Counted from the first letter of the stretch, positions 1 through 8,435 are shown. The stretch is DNA of 35,531 nucleotides from Gammaproteobacteria bacterium (GCA_030123805.1 JASJXV010000018.1:1-35531); one strand, 5' to 3'. Numbers and translations are program-made. Notes: generated from the letters alone by a model not told the origin.

Positions 1-2
1 CA

Positions 3-62
3 GGAGTTTCCGTATTAATCAGGGGTATCCGGAGATTATTGGATGATGGATGCAAATTGTGA
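3..62 (+). CDS. Possible 3' end of the gene upstream of mltG (pabC by context), partial
   Basis: The first 60 bases hold an open frame that ends in a TGA at 60-62, overlapping the mltG start by 13 bases. The encoded tail (about 19 residues, ending LLDDGCKL) is too short to identify. In Pseudomonas and Escherichia the gene before mltG is pabC (aminodeoxychorismate lyase), so that is the likely identity by gene order only. A second frame ends at 44-46, so even the frame is uncertain. Confidence 0.25.
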   Translation, partial: GVSVLIRGIRRLLDDGCKL

Positions 63-1108
63 GTAACCTGGGACGACCTTTGACCTATGCTGGAATATGT
101 TTGGTCCTGACGCTTATAATTGCTGCCGGTGGCTGGTTTTATATTCTTAATCAGGTCGATGCAGCCCTGCGACTACAAAAAACCGACCTGGCGTTCGAGT
201 TAAACGAGGGCACTAGCCTCGGCGGAATGGTGCAGGAATTGCACCGTCAAGGATTGATTGAGTCGCCACTCTGGCTGCGGATATACGGTCGTTTGACAGC
301 CAATTCCGGACAGATTAAGGCTGGAGAGTATCTGTTGAGAGTGGCTATGACCCAGAGGGATCTGTTACAACTGATCCGTGAAGGCAGAGTAATACAACGG
401 CAGTTCACGATAATCGAGGGGTGGAACTTACAGCGAATCCGGGCAGAAGTTGCATCCGCGGATGGCTTACTGCATGTCACCACGGACATGACCGAAACTG
501 AAATTATGGCGCAGCTGGGTATTGAACAGTCTCGTGCCGAGGGATGGTTTTTCCCGGATACGTATCGCTATGTAAAGGGCGCCACCGACTTATCTCTACT
601 GACGCAAAGCTTCAGGCGGATGCAAACCATTCTGGAGCTAGAATGGTTGGATCGGGAAAGAAATCTACCCTATCGTCATTCCTATGACGCGCTTGTGATT
701 GCATCCATGATCGAAAAAGAAACCGGGCTGGAATCCGATCGAGACAAAATTGCTGCAGTTTTCCTCAGGCGCTGGCAACAGAAAATAAGACTCCAATCGG
801 ATCCAACCGTGATCTACGGGATGGGAACTCACTTTGACGGTGATCTGCGCAGAAGTGATTTGCGCAAACCAACGCCCTACAATACCTACACAAATTTTGG
901 GTTGCCGCCTTCGCCAATTTGCAGCCCGGGTCAGAGTGCCATTCATGCAGCGCTGCATCCGGCGAATATTACAAGCCTCTATTTCGTTTCCCGGGGGGAT
1001 GGCAGTTCCCAGTTTTCGGATACACTGGAAGAACATAATCGTGCGGTGGTACAGTTTCAACTTGAAAACAAGAAGTCATTACCTGGGAGAGAGTTTGTTG
1101 AGCAGTAA
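50..1108 (+). CDS. mltG: Endolytic peptidoglycan transglycosylase MltG (YceG family)
   Basis: This is an inner-membrane lytic transglycosylase that cleaves nascent glycan strands and is thought to set their length. The 352-residue protein has one N-terminal membrane segment at about residues 11-31, so the catalytic domain faces the periplasm. The family signature ASMIEKETG lies at 218-226, with E222 as the expected catalytic glutamate (E218 in E. coli). It is followed by the conserved LQSDPTVIYG and the YNTY..GLPPSPI block. The length matches the family. The start is the only ATG in this frame near the 5' end; the GGAG at 31-34 is rather far away. The stop overlaps the start of tmk, so the two are translationally coupled. 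Family and reaction are secure. Confidence 0.95.
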   Translation: MQIVSNLGRPLTYAGICLVLTLIIAAGGWFYILNQVDAALRLQKTDLAFELNEGTSLGGMVQELHRQGLIESPLWLRIYGRLTANSGQIKAGEYLLRVAMTQRDLLQLIREGRVIQRQFTIIEGWNLQRIRAEVASADGLLHVTTDMTETEIMAQLGIEQSRAEGWFFPDTYRYVKGATDLSLLTQSFRRMQTILELEWLDRERNLPYRHSYDALVIASMIEKETGLESDRDKIAAVFLRRWQQKIRLQSDPTVIYGMGTHFDGDLRRSDLRKPTPYNTYTNFGLPPSPICSPGQSAIHAALHPANITSLYFVSRGDGSSQFSDTLEEHNRAVVQFQLENKKSLPGREFVEQ

Positions 1109-1730
1109 CGCCAGATTCATCAGTATTGAAGGAGTCGAAGGTGTCGGTAAGACCACCAATCTGAAATACATACAACAGTTTTTCAGCGACAATGGGATAC
1201 CTCTTTATTGCACTCGGGAACCCGGTGGAACCCCGCGAGCGGAGGAAATCAGAAATTTATTACTGCACAAAAATGGCGAGCAGATCAACCGGATGACTGA
1301 ACTCTTGTTGATGTTTGCCGCAAGAACTCAACATATTGCTGCAGTGATAAAGCCTGCACTGGCAAGAGGTGAATGGGTGCTCTGTGATCGATTTACCGAT
1401 TCCAGCTTTGCGTATCAGGGCGGTGGCCGGGGGATACCTATGGAAATTATCGAGGGACTTACGTCACTGGTGCTGGAAGGTTTTAAGCCTGATTTTACGA
1501 TCCTATTGGATTTACCTGTCAATCTGGGGCTTGCGCGCGCTCAGACACGTGGTGAAAAGGACCGATTCGAGCAGGAAGATATGGCGTTCTTCGAGCGCGT
1601 TCGATCCGTATTTCTCGCCAGAGCCAAAGCAAGTCCTGATCGCTATTGCATCATCGATACCACCCCGGCACTTGCAGAGGTACAGCGCGAGTTACATCGC
1701 GTCCTTTCGGAATACGTCCTGAACAGTTGA
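1098..1730 (+). CDS. tmk: Thymidylate kinase
   Basis: The enzyme phosphorylates dTMP to dTDP with ATP in the cytoplasm, for DNA synthesis. The P-loop is EGVEGVGKTT near the N-terminus. The DR-type motif is DRFTDSSFAYQGGGRG and the lid region is RGEKDRFEQED. The open frame extends far upstream inside mltG, but homology begins just before ARFISIEG, so I place the start at TTG 1098, preceded by GGGAGAG at 1085-1091. This gives 210 residues, the usual size; TTG 1095 is an alternative. The gene overlaps the mltG 3' end by 11 bases and lies 9 bases before holB, forming one operon. Confidence 0.93.
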   Translation: MSSNARFISIEGVEGVGKTTNLKYIQQFFSDNGIPLYCTREPGGTPRAEEIRNLLLHKNGEQINRMTELLLMFAARTQHIAAVIKPALARGEWVLCDRFTDSSFAYQGGGRGIPMEIIEGLTSLVLEGFKPDFTILLDLPVNLGLARAQTRGEKDRFEQEDMAFFERVRSVFLARAKASPDRYCIIDTTPALAEVQRELHRVLSEYVLNS

Positions 1731-1739
1731 ATAAATCAT

Positions 1740-2753
1740 ATGCAAGATGTTTCAGAGTTTCCCGCAGAAGTGGTTCCATGGTTGAAGCAACAGTTTCAAT
1801 CGATTGTTGAGCAGGCCGAAAACAACCGCTTACCCCATGCCTTGCTGCTGGGAGGGGAGAGCCATTTGGGTAAGACATCTTTTGCCCTGACGTTTGCCAA
1901 TTATCTGTTGTGTAAGCATTCGGAACAGGGCCAGATTTGCGGCAACTGCAAGGGCTGTCACTTGACCAGAGCAGGGAATCACCCCGATCTGAAACTCATC
2001 GAACCGGTGGAATCCCGTATTATTGTCGTCAATACGATTCGTGAATTGGTGCACTGGGCGAATCAGACTGCTCAGCAGGGTGGTAACAAAGTGGTTATCA
2101 TAAAACCGGCAGAGGCAATGAATGTAGCGGCTGCCAATGCGCTGCTCAAATGCCTGGAGGAGCCTGTTTCTAATACAGTGATCATACTGGTTAGTGACCG
2201 TCCCGGTAGCTTGTTGGCAACAATCAGGAGCAGGTGCCAGCGAATTTTAATTGGCAATCCGAATAGGCAGCAGGCTGAGTCTTATCTGTTGGAAAGACTC
2301 TCAGCAGTCGAGGATATTCCTTTGCTACTGGATATTTCCCGGGGAAGGCCTCTAAAAGCGCTGGAAATGCATGGCCTTGGTACATTGGAGCAAAGAAAGC
2401 TATTGCATCGAGTGCTGCAGAAGTTATGGAGCGGTGACCTCTTGGCTCATGAAGCGGCGAAGCAATTGTTGCAGTCTGATCCAGAGCAGATTCTTGAGAT
2501 GTTGTATCTTTGGCTAGCTGAAATGATTAAACACACACAAATAAAAGACTTTAATTCCATTAAAAACAAAGAATTAAGTGATTTATTTAATCAAATTTGT
2601 AAGGTTAAAGGGCTGACTGGAATCTATCGCTGTTATGATCATGTTTTTGAGCAGTGGACAGCACTCCTCAGCGCATCCAATCCCAATAAGCAGTTGGTGG
2701 TTGAAAATGTTCTGGTAAAATTTGCCGCTCTGGCACCAGACAGGTTGAATTGA
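1740..2753 (+). CDS. holB: DNA polymerase III delta' subunit
   Basis: HolB is a clamp-loader subunit that helps open and load the beta sliding clamp. The 337-residue protein shows an AAA+ fold: a Walker-A-like loop GGESHLGKT near residue 40, a zinc module with cysteines CKHSEQGQICGNCKGC, and the SRC motif in TIRSRCQRI near residue 165. The C-terminal third is the helical collar domain. It starts 9 bases after the tmk stop and precedes pilZ, the Pseudomonas order tmk-holB-pilZ. Length and motifs agree with the family. Confidence 0.93.
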   Translation: MQDVSEFPAEVVPWLKQQFQSIVEQAENNRLPHALLLGGESHLGKTSFALTFANYLLCKHSEQGQICGNCKGCHLTRAGNHPDLKLIEPVESRIIVVNTIRELVHWANQTAQQGGNKVVIIKPAEAMNVAAANALLKCLEEPVSNTVIILVSDRPGSLLATIRSRCQRILIGNPNRQQAESYLLERLSAVEDIPLLLDISRGRPLKALEMHGLGTLEQRKLLHRVLQKLWSGDLLAHEAAKQLLQSDPEQILEMLYLWLAEMIKHTQIKDFNSIKNKELSDLFNQICKVKGLTGIYRCYDHVFEQWTALLSASNPNKQLVVENVLVKFAALAPDRLN

Positions 2754-2844
2754 ACGCATGATCAGATGAGCGAACATGGACAATTCTGGTTGTAGAAAGT
2801 AAAGTGCTGAGATAAAGTCGAGCGAGTCATCAAAGGGATGCCAT

Positions 2845-3201
2845 ATGGGTAGGTTAGCACGTGGTGGTGCAAAGAAGACCATGTTGGCCTTGACCATCAA
2901 GGACAAGGTGGTGTTGTATAATGCATATATACCATTTATCAAAAATGGAGGCATATTCGTACCCAATAAAACCGATTACGAGGTTGGTGATGAAGTTTTT
3001 ATGCTCCTCAATCTGATGGATGAGTCCGAAAAAATACCCATAGCCGGAAAGGTGATTTGGGTGGCAAAAAAGGGGGTGAAGAGTCCCCACACACCCGGAG
3101 TCGGTATTCAGTTTACTGAACCTGATAATCGGGCTAAAGATAAAATCGAAAACTATTTAGCTGGATCACTGAATTCCTCAAACAGTACACATACCATGTA
3201 G
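2845..3201 (+). CDS. pilZ: PilZ domain protein, type IV pilus assembly type
   Basis: The 118 residues match the length and layout of the founding PilZ of Pseudomonas, needed for type IV pilus assembly. The signatures are LTIKDKVVLYNAYIPFIKNG, GDEVFMLLNLMD, IAGKVIWV and GVGIQF. As in that PilZ, the canonical c-di-GMP-binding RxxxR motif is not evident at the N-terminus, so direct ligand binding is doubtful. The start is ATG 2845, with AAAGGG at 2832-2837 as a weak ribosome site; ATG 2838 closes after four codons. It follows holB by 91 bases. The tatD gene that often comes next is absent; the next gene is convergent. Confidence 0.88.
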   Translation: MGRLARGGAKKTMLALTIKDKVVLYNAYIPFIKNGGIFVPNKTDYEVGDEVFMLLNLMDESEKIPIAGKVIWVAKKGVKSPHTPGVGIQFTEPDNRAKDKIENYLAGSLNSSNSTHTM

Positions 3202-3233
3202 TGGTTGGTGTCCCGCATCGATAATCGCAACAT

Positions 3234-3689
3234 TCAGAATTCCTCTTCATACACGCGATAATCGGTCTCTTGCATGCCAACCTTCAGATAGGTCCGTTGC
3301 GCGCGCTTATTTTCCTTTTCAACATAGAGTCTAAGGCCGCAGATAGCCGGATCTTGCCTGGCGCGGTTCCTGATGTGTTTATAGAGAGAAGCGAAGATTC
3401 CCTGGCGGCGAAATTCCGGTAAAATGTAAACGCTTTGAATCCACCAGAAGAGACCGTTTCGCCAGTCACTCCATTCGGCAGTGATCATTAAAGCACCGGC
3501 TATCTCGCCGTCCACTTCTACGACAGTATAGAAACCGAGATCGGGTTCCTTGAACAGTTTCATAATGCCTTTTTGAATCACCTTCGGATCGAGAGTCTTT
3601 TGTTCCGTCTCGCGCGCCATTTTGATGTTGAAATCCACCAATACATCTGCGTCTTCACTGCGCGCTTCTCTGATGAAATAATAAGACAT
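3234..3689 (-). CDS. GNAT family N-acetyltransferase
   Basis: This is a small acetyltransferase of the GNAT fold, moving acetyl from acetyl-CoA to an unknown amine. It starts MSYYFIREARSEDADVL, the usual beta1-alpha1 opening. It carries the acetyl-CoA loop motif VYILPEFRRQGIFASLYKH (R/Q-x-x-G-x-G/A type) and the late CGLRLYVEKENKRAQRTYLK segment. The open frame runs further upstream to 3758, but that part reads into the palindromic element at 3726-3805, so I start at ATG 3689, giving 151 residues. It is a single gene, convergent with pilZ. The substrate is unknown. Confidence 0.8.
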   Translation of the reverse strand: MSYYFIREARSEDADVLVDFNIKMARETEQKTLDPKVIQKGIMKLFKEPDLGFYTVVEVDGEIAGALMITAEWSDWRNGLFWWIQSVYILPEFRRQGIFASLYKHIRNRARQDPAICGLRLYVEKENKRAQRTYLKVGMQETDYRVYEEEF

Positions 3690-3725
3690 AAATATACCCG
3701 TCCAGTATTTGAGTGTAAAAAAGTA

Positions 3726-3805
3726 AAAAAGGGGACGGAGGGAATATTTTTTGATCAATCGGTATATACAGATTGGTTAAAAAATATTCCCTCCGTCCCC
3801 TTTTT
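3726..3805. repeat. 80-bp near-perfect palindrome, REP/MITE-like element
   Basis: The left arm 3726-3752 and right arm 3779-3805 are perfect 27-base inverted repeats with the core GGGGACGGAGGG. The 26-base centre is also largely self-complementary (CAATC...GATTG), so the whole element can fold into one long hairpin. Its position just upstream of the acetyltransferase gene, and the A/T-rich edges, fit a REP or MITE unit of the kind mobilised by REP-associated tyrosine transposases. No transposase is in the window. It could also act as a bidirectional terminator. Confidence 0.75.
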
Positions 3806-3921
3806 GATCAGTATTAAGGAATAGATGTTAGACTGAATTAACTGCGAGACATCCGGGTGGCCCGCATCCGGGCGAGCCGGTGGCGTCAACATTGCGGCAT
3901 TAGTCAGAGATTCCATCGTTC

Positions 3922-4194
3922 TTAATGGTGCTGCGATTCGAGTACCGCAAGAGCACGTTCTGCAACTTCATCATCAAGTAGAAAGCCCAGTGCCCGCGTA
4001 AATGATTCGGGCGCACTTTGCAATATGAGCTCTGCAATCCAGGTGTTGAGTAATGAATGACGGTTGAAGCTGTTTTGCCGCAAAATTGCTAACAGATGTT
4101 GTTGCATGGCTTCATCTTCTGAGGCTACGACCATAAGAGAAAGGAACGGCTCGCTACGAGATTGTGCCTGCCATCGCTTGAGAAAATTGAACAT
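3922..4194 (-). CDS. Small hypothetical protein, helical
   Basis: A 90-residue open frame with no recognised domain. It begins MFNFLKRWQAQS and is rich in leucine, alanine and glutamate, predicting a mostly helical soluble protein (segments near 28-40, 48-60 and 65-85). There is no signal peptide or membrane segment. No clear ribosome site precedes ATG 4194, which lowers confidence. It is transcribed away from the molybdenum hydroxylase operon starting at 4370, so the 175-base gap holds any promoters for both. Function unknown. Confidence 0.5.
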   Translation of the reverse strand: MFNFLKRWQAQSRSEPFLSLMVVASEDEAMQQHLLAILRQNSFNRHSLLNTWIAELILQSAPESFTRALGFLLDDEVAERALAVLESQHH

Positions 4195-4369
4195 ATTATG
4201 TGTTTGCTTTGCTCAATCTGAAGACGATCAAGTGTAATATCAAAGCCAGGCAAAATTCAACAGGAGATAGTGCGCATCTTGTCTGAGCGTGATATATATA
4301 GTTGTTCAATGTGCTGATTATTGTGAGCGACGAAGTCTGCCGTCGTTCCGATGACTGTCTGGAGGAGAA

Positions 4370-5242
4370 ATGGTAGTAATTGAATACGAAGCGCCACAAA
4401 GTCTCGGCGAAGCTGTCAAGCTGTTGAGCGATTGTACTGACAAACCCGCCCGCGTTCTGGCAGGAGGGACCGATCTCATCGTTCAGTTGAGATCACAGGT
4501 GGGGGGTCCACAACTGATTGTAGATTTGAAGAAAATTCCCGAGATGATGGATGCCGTTTTGGATGAGAACGGCTTATCCCTCGGGCCATCAATGTGCTGC
4601 GCCGAACTCACAGCCAGGCAAGACATCAAGACTGTCTACCCGGGGCTCGTTGAGGCTGCCTATTTGATTGGCTCTACCCAAATCCAGGGTAGGGCCAGTG
4701 TTGGTGGCAATCTATGCAACTCATCACCTGCAGCCGATACGATTCCCGCGTTGATAGCGATTGCAGCTGAGTGTCTTATTATCGGACCTGATGGCGAGAG
4801 ACAGGTGCCAGTGGAGGACTTTGTTACCGGCGTTGGCGAGAATTGCATGGCATCCGATGAAATTCTGAAAAGAATTATTGTACCCCTGCCAGCCGCTGGA
4901 ACTGCAGACGCTTACCTGCGCTTCATTCCCAGAACAGAGATGGATATAGCCGTCGCGGGTGCAGGGGTCAGTGTCACCCTGGACAATAATGGGATCTGTA
5001 CGGCTGCTCGAATTGTGATTGGTGCGGTAGCACCAACAGCGTTGCTGGTTCCCGCCGCCGCAGAAGCCCTGGTCGGTAGTGATATGAATGATACTGCACT
5101 CCAGAATGCTGCAGCAGCGGCTTCGGCAGCTTCATCACCCATTGATGATCTAAGAGGCACGATCGAATACAGACAACACGTGGTTGGAGTACTGACGCGC
5201 AGAGCAGCAGTAATCGCCGCCGACCGAGTGAAGGAGAAATAA
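4370..5242 (+). CDS. Molybdenum hydroxylase FAD-binding (medium) subunit, CoxM/XdhB family
   Basis: This is the FAD subunit of a xanthine-dehydrogenase/CO-dehydrogenase-family enzyme; it passes electrons from the iron-sulfur subunit to an external acceptor. The 290-residue protein shows the FAD motifs AGGTDLIVQLR near residue 31 and ASVGGNLCNSSPAADTIPAL near 110. The C-terminal CO_deh_flav_C domain runs from about 175. The start has a strong GGAGGAG at 4361-4367. The small and large subunits follow directly, giving a medium-small-large order. The family is certain; the substrate is not. Confidence 0.9.
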   Translation: MVVIEYEAPQSLGEAVKLLSDCTDKPARVLAGGTDLIVQLRSQVGGPQLIVDLKKIPEMMDAVLDENGLSLGPSMCCAELTARQDIKTVYPGLVEAAYLIGSTQIQGRASVGGNLCNSSPAADTIPALIAIAAECLIIGPDGERQVPVEDFVTGVGENCMASDEILKRIIVPLPAAGTADAYLRFIPRTEMDIAVAGAGVSVTLDNNGICTAARIVIGAVAPTALLVPAAAEALVGSDMNDTALQNAAAAASAASSPIDDLRGTIEYRQHVVGVLTRRAAVIAADRVKEK

Positions 5243-5243
5243 A

Positions 5244-5723
5244 ATGGCCAAGACTCACGTATCCACAACAATTAACAATGAACCTGTGGAGTTTTTATGC
5301 GAGCCTAATCAAACACTACTCGATTGCCTGCGAAATGAATTACAAATGACGGGCACCAAGGAAGGTTGTTCCACTGGTGATTGTGGAGCATGTTCGGTCA
5401 CGGTTAATGGCCGTCTGGTCTGTTCTTGTCTGGTTTTTGGTGTGGAAGCGGAAGGACAAAATATAGGTACCATAGAGGGTATTGGTAAAGCCGAGAATCT
5501 GCATGTGATCCAACAGAAATTTCTCGAACATGCCGCACTGCAGTGCGGTATATGCACACCTGGACTGATTGTCGCCACGGAGGCACTGTTAGCTGAAAAC
5601 CCTGATCCAACAGAAGCAGAAGCCAGATATTATCTGGCAGGCAACCTTTGCCGCTGTACTGGATATGACAAAATTATTCGTGCAGTAATGGACTCTGCCG
5701 CCGAGATGAGAGGAACTGCCTGA
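5244..5723 (+). CDS. Molybdenum hydroxylase [2Fe-2S] small subunit, CoxS/XdhC type
   Basis: The small subunit carries two [2Fe-2S] clusters linking the molybdenum site to FAD. The plant-ferredoxin-type N-terminal domain has C42, C47, C50 and C60 or C62 (motif EGCSTGDCGACSV). The helical C-terminal domain has C101, C104, C136 and C138 (motifs QCGICTPG and GNLCRCTGY). At 159 residues it has the standard length. It starts 1 base after the previous stop, with AAGGAG at 5231-5236, and its TGA overlaps the ATG of the large subunit, so the three are translationally coupled. Confidence 0.94.
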   Translation: MAKTHVSTTINNEPVEFLCEPNQTLLDCLRNELQMTGTKEGCSTGDCGACSVTVNGRLVCSCLVFGVEAEGQNIGTIEGIGKAENLHVIQQKFLEHAALQCGICTPGLIVATEALLAENPDPTEAEARYYLAGNLCRCTGYDKIIRAVMDSAAEMRGTA

Positions 5724-7978
5724 TGAGTGAAGTAAAAGACTACAAATATATCGGACAAAGAACCATTCGCCCGGACGGGTTTGACAAGGTAACGGGGCGA
5801 GCAAATTTTGGCGCGGATCTGACCCTTCCCGGAATGTTGTGGGCAAGAGTAAAGAGAAGTCCTTACGCACATGCCAGGATTATCGATATCGATACCTCAA
5901 AGGCAGAAGCGCTTGCTGGTGTAATGGCCGTTGCTACAGCTGCCGATTTTCCGGCTATCGCATCCGAAACTCTACAGATGGGCGAGACCAGTGCTGACAT
6001 TCGTGACCTGGCGCGGAATAATCTTGCGCTTGAGAAGGTGCTCTATCACGGTCATGCGGTTGCCGCAGTTGCGGCTGTATCACAGACAATCGCTGATCAG
6101 GCAGTGGAATTGATTGAAGTTGAGTATGCAGAGTTAACTCCGGTTATGGATGTACTCGAAGCCATAAAGGATGATGCTCCAATACTGCATGATGACCTGT
6201 TTACCGCCGGGTTGGCTGAAACACCCGAAACCCCTTCCAATATTGCCATGCGAATGGAACTGAAGAAAGGCGATATAGACGCAGGTTTTGCCGAGGCAGA
6301 TGTTATTGTCGAACGAGAATATCAAACGCCGACAGTTCACCAGGGTTATATTGAGCCACATGCATGTACCGTTCGGTATGATGAAGATGGTCAATCGATG
6401 ATATGGTGTTGTACTCAGGGTCACTTTGACGTTCGGGCCAGTACGGCAAAAATACTGAATATGGAGCTGTCAAAAATAAAGGTGATTGCCAGTGAAATAG
6501 GTGGTGGATTTGGCGGTAAGACCACTATCTATCTTGAGCCCGTGGCGTTGGTTCTATCAAAGAAATCCGGCAGGCCAGTTAAACTGGTCATGAATCGGGA
6601 AGAGGTCTTCAGAGCTTCGGGTCCCGGTTCCGCCACCAGAAGCTGGATAAAGGTTGGCGCCAGGAAAGATGGCACCATCACAGCGATGCAGGGCATACTG
6701 CATTACGAAGCTGGGGCGTTCAAAGGTTCTCCGATGGCACCCGGAGTAATGTGTGTATTTACACCATACGACGTCGCAAATGTGCACATCGAAGGTTTCG
6801 ATGTGGTCGTGAATAAACCGAAGGTAGCGGCTTACAGAGCCCCTGGAGCCCCACAGGCGGAATTTGCTGCAGAGAGTGCAATCAACGAACTCGCTGACAA
6901 ACTGGACATGGATCCGATTGAATTGCGACTAAAAAATGCAGCAAAAGAGGGTACACAAGCCATCTATGGACCAAAATTCAAGGCTATTGGTTTGGTAGAG
7001 TGTCTGGAAGCCGCTAAAAACTCTGCACATTACAAGTCTCCGCTGGGTAAGAATCAGGGCCGGAGTATTGCCGCAGGTTTCTGGTTTAATGCCGGGATGA
7101 GTTCAAGTGTAGTTATCAATATGAATCCGGATGGAACTGTTGTTGTCGTCGAAGGATCCCCTGATATTGGCGGCTCTCGAGCATCCATGGCGATGATGGC
7201 GGCAGAAGAACTGGGCATTGCCGTGGAAAAGATAAAGCCGATCATCGCCGATACCGATGGCGTGGGTCTGAACTCCACAACAGGCGGCAGTCGTACCACG
7301 TTTGCTACCGGCATGGCGATTATTGAAGCAGCCCAGGATGTCGTAAAACAAATGAAAGAACGTGCGGCTGCGGTATGGAATGTTACCCTGGACCAGGTTG
7401 ACTGGGTTGACGGTGTGGCTGTCAATACTGCCGATGAAGCCAGGCTATCCGCCGCAGAGATTTGCGCTGCTGCCGGTAGTACGGGCGGCCCAATATCTGC
7501 TCGTGCATCCTTGACTGCGCGTGGCGCTGGACCCAGTTTTGCAGTGCATGTGGCTGATGTGGAAGTCGATCCGGACACGGGGAAAGTGGATGTCATTCGA
7601 TATACTGCCATCCAGGATGCAGGCAAGGCAATTCATCCAGGTTATGTTGAAGGCCAGTATCAGGGAGGGGCCGCTCAAGGGATCGGTTGGGCGCTCAATG
7701 AAGAGTATATCTACGATGAAAATGGTGTTCTGGAGAATGCCGGATATCTCGATTATCGAATCCCACTCGCCTCCGATTTACCCATGATAGAAACCGTTAT
7801 CGTGGAAGTCCCTAACCCATTTCATCCCTATGGCGTCAGGGGAGTAGGGGAATCGAGCATCATTCCACCCCTGGCTGCCGTCAGCAGTGCGGTGAGCAAT
7901 GCAATTGGAGTACGAATGTCTGAACTACCTTGTTCTCCCCCACGAGTGCTGAAAGCTATTCAGAGTAGAGATAACTAA
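5723..7978 (+). CDS. Molybdenum hydroxylase large subunit, CoxL/XdhA family (non-CO type)
   Basis: This catalytic subunit binds molybdopterin cytosine dinucleotide and hydroxylates or oxidises a substrate using water-derived oxygen. The 751-residue protein has GGGFGGK at 260-266, the active-site loop YRAPGAPQ at 371-378, and the conserved catalytic glutamate E710 in GVGE. The loop is not the AYxCSFR of true (form I) CO dehydrogenase, so this is not a CO dehydrogenase. It resembles form II enzymes acting on N-heterocycles, aldehydes or aromatic acyl-CoA esters. No signal peptide is seen, so it is cytoplasmic. It shares 1 base with the small-subunit stop. The substrate cannot be inferred. Confidence 0.92.
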   Translation: MSEVKDYKYIGQRTIRPDGFDKVTGRANFGADLTLPGMLWARVKRSPYAHARIIDIDTSKAEALAGVMAVATAADFPAIASETLQMGETSADIRDLARNNLALEKVLYHGHAVAAVAAVSQTIADQAVELIEVEYAELTPVMDVLEAIKDDAPILHDDLFTAGLAETPETPSNIAMRMELKKGDIDAGFAEADVIVEREYQTPTVHQGYIEPHACTVRYDEDGQSMIWCCTQGHFDVRASTAKILNMELSKIKVIASEIGGGFGGKTTIYLEPVALVLSKKSGRPVKLVMNREEVFRASGPGSATRSWIKVGARKDGTITAMQGILHYEAGAFKGSPMAPGVMCVFTPYDVANVHIEGFDVVVNKPKVAAYRAPGAPQAEFAAESAINELADKLDMDPIELRLKNAAKEGTQAIYGPKFKAIGLVECLEAAKNSAHYKSPLGKNQGRSIAAGFWFNAGMSSSVVINMNPDGTVVVVEGSPDIGGSRASMAMMAAEELGIAVEKIKPIIADTDGVGLNSTTGGSRTTFATGMAIIEAAQDVVKQMKERAAAVWNVTLDQVDWVDGVAVNTADEARLSAAEICAAAGSTGGPISARASLTARGAGPSFAVHVADVEVDPDTGKVDVIRYTAIQDAGKAIHPGYVEGQYQGGAAQGIGWALNEEYIYDENGVLENAGYLDYRIPLASDLPMIETVIVEVPNPFHPYGVRGVGESSIIPPLAAVSSAVSNAIGVRMSELPCSPPRVLKAIQSRDN

Positions 7979-7979
7979 A

Positions 7980-8222
7980 GTGGCAACAGTGATTTTTTCG
8001 AGTGAACTGCAAAAGTTCACTCGAGAGGAACAAACAGACGTGGATGTTCTGAATTACCGGGATCTGGTATCGGCTCTGGAAGACAAATACCAGGATCTTG
8101 GCTCGGACACCTTGATGAAAATGGCAGTCGCTATAGATGGCGAGATAATTCACGATCCCTTATTAGAGAGATTAGCACCGGATAGTGAAGTACATTTTTT
8201 ATACCGAATATCGGGCGGATAA
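7980..8222 (+). CDS. MoaD/ThiS-family sulfur carrier protein
   Basis: The 80-residue protein has the ubiquitin-like MoaD fold pattern and ends in the diagnostic ISGG tail, which would be activated to a thiocarboxylate to donate sulfur, as in molybdopterin synthase. The start is GTG 7980, one base after the large-subunit stop, so it is the last gene of the molybdenum hydroxylase operon. A dedicated copy next to a molybdenum enzyme suggests cofactor supply for it, but a role with another sulfur-transfer pathway is possible. No MoaE, MoeB or cofactor-sulfurase gene is in the window. Confidence 0.78.
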   Translation: MATVIFSSELQKFTREEQTDVDVLNYRDLVSALEDKYQDLGSDTLMKMAVAIDGEIIHDPLLERLAPDSEVHFLYRISGG

Positions 8223-8224
8223 AC

Positions 8225-8435
8225 GTGACTAAAATAGCTATCATCGGCGCGGGTAGCCTGGAATTTTCCAGTCGTCTGACGGCTGATCTGCTCACCTACC
8301 CGGCACTGGAAGATATCCATATTGCATGGGTGGATGGAGTCTGACCCGGAAATGGTGTTTCAGGCAATGTGTTTGGATCCCCTCACATCAATGGTTTGCA
8401 CGTTGCCGCCAGAAATATATGCAGGCTACTCATAG
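8225..8435 (+). pseudogene. Glycosyl hydrolase family 4 relic with internal deletion
   Basis: GTG 8225 opens a frame reading VTKIAIIGAGSLEFSSRL, the NAD-binding N-terminus of family 4 glycosidases (alpha-galactosidase/alpha-glucuronidase type), which stops at 8342-8344 after 39 codons. From 8334, in a different frame, the sequence encodes SDPEMVFQAMCLDPLTSMVC, the C-terminal block of the same family, stopping at 8433-8435. About 350 codons between the two ends are missing. The relic starts 2 bases after the MoaD-like gene and its tail overlaps the end of galE, so one deletion probably removed the middle. Confidence 0.8.

Noticed and set aside
834-1097. N-terminal extension of the tmk frame inside mltG
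   Set aside because: The extension has no Tmk homology and overlaps the conserved mltG catalytic domain; homology begins at the TTG near 1098.
3840-3900. Short direct repeat CATCCGGG, possibly a mobile or regulatory repeat
   Set aside because: There are only two 8-base copies within 20 bases, with no wider structure; chance in a GC-rich patch is sufficient.
5723-7978. Aerobic CO dehydrogenase large subunit
   Set aside because: The form I active-site motif AYxCSFR is absent; the loop is YRAPGAPQ.
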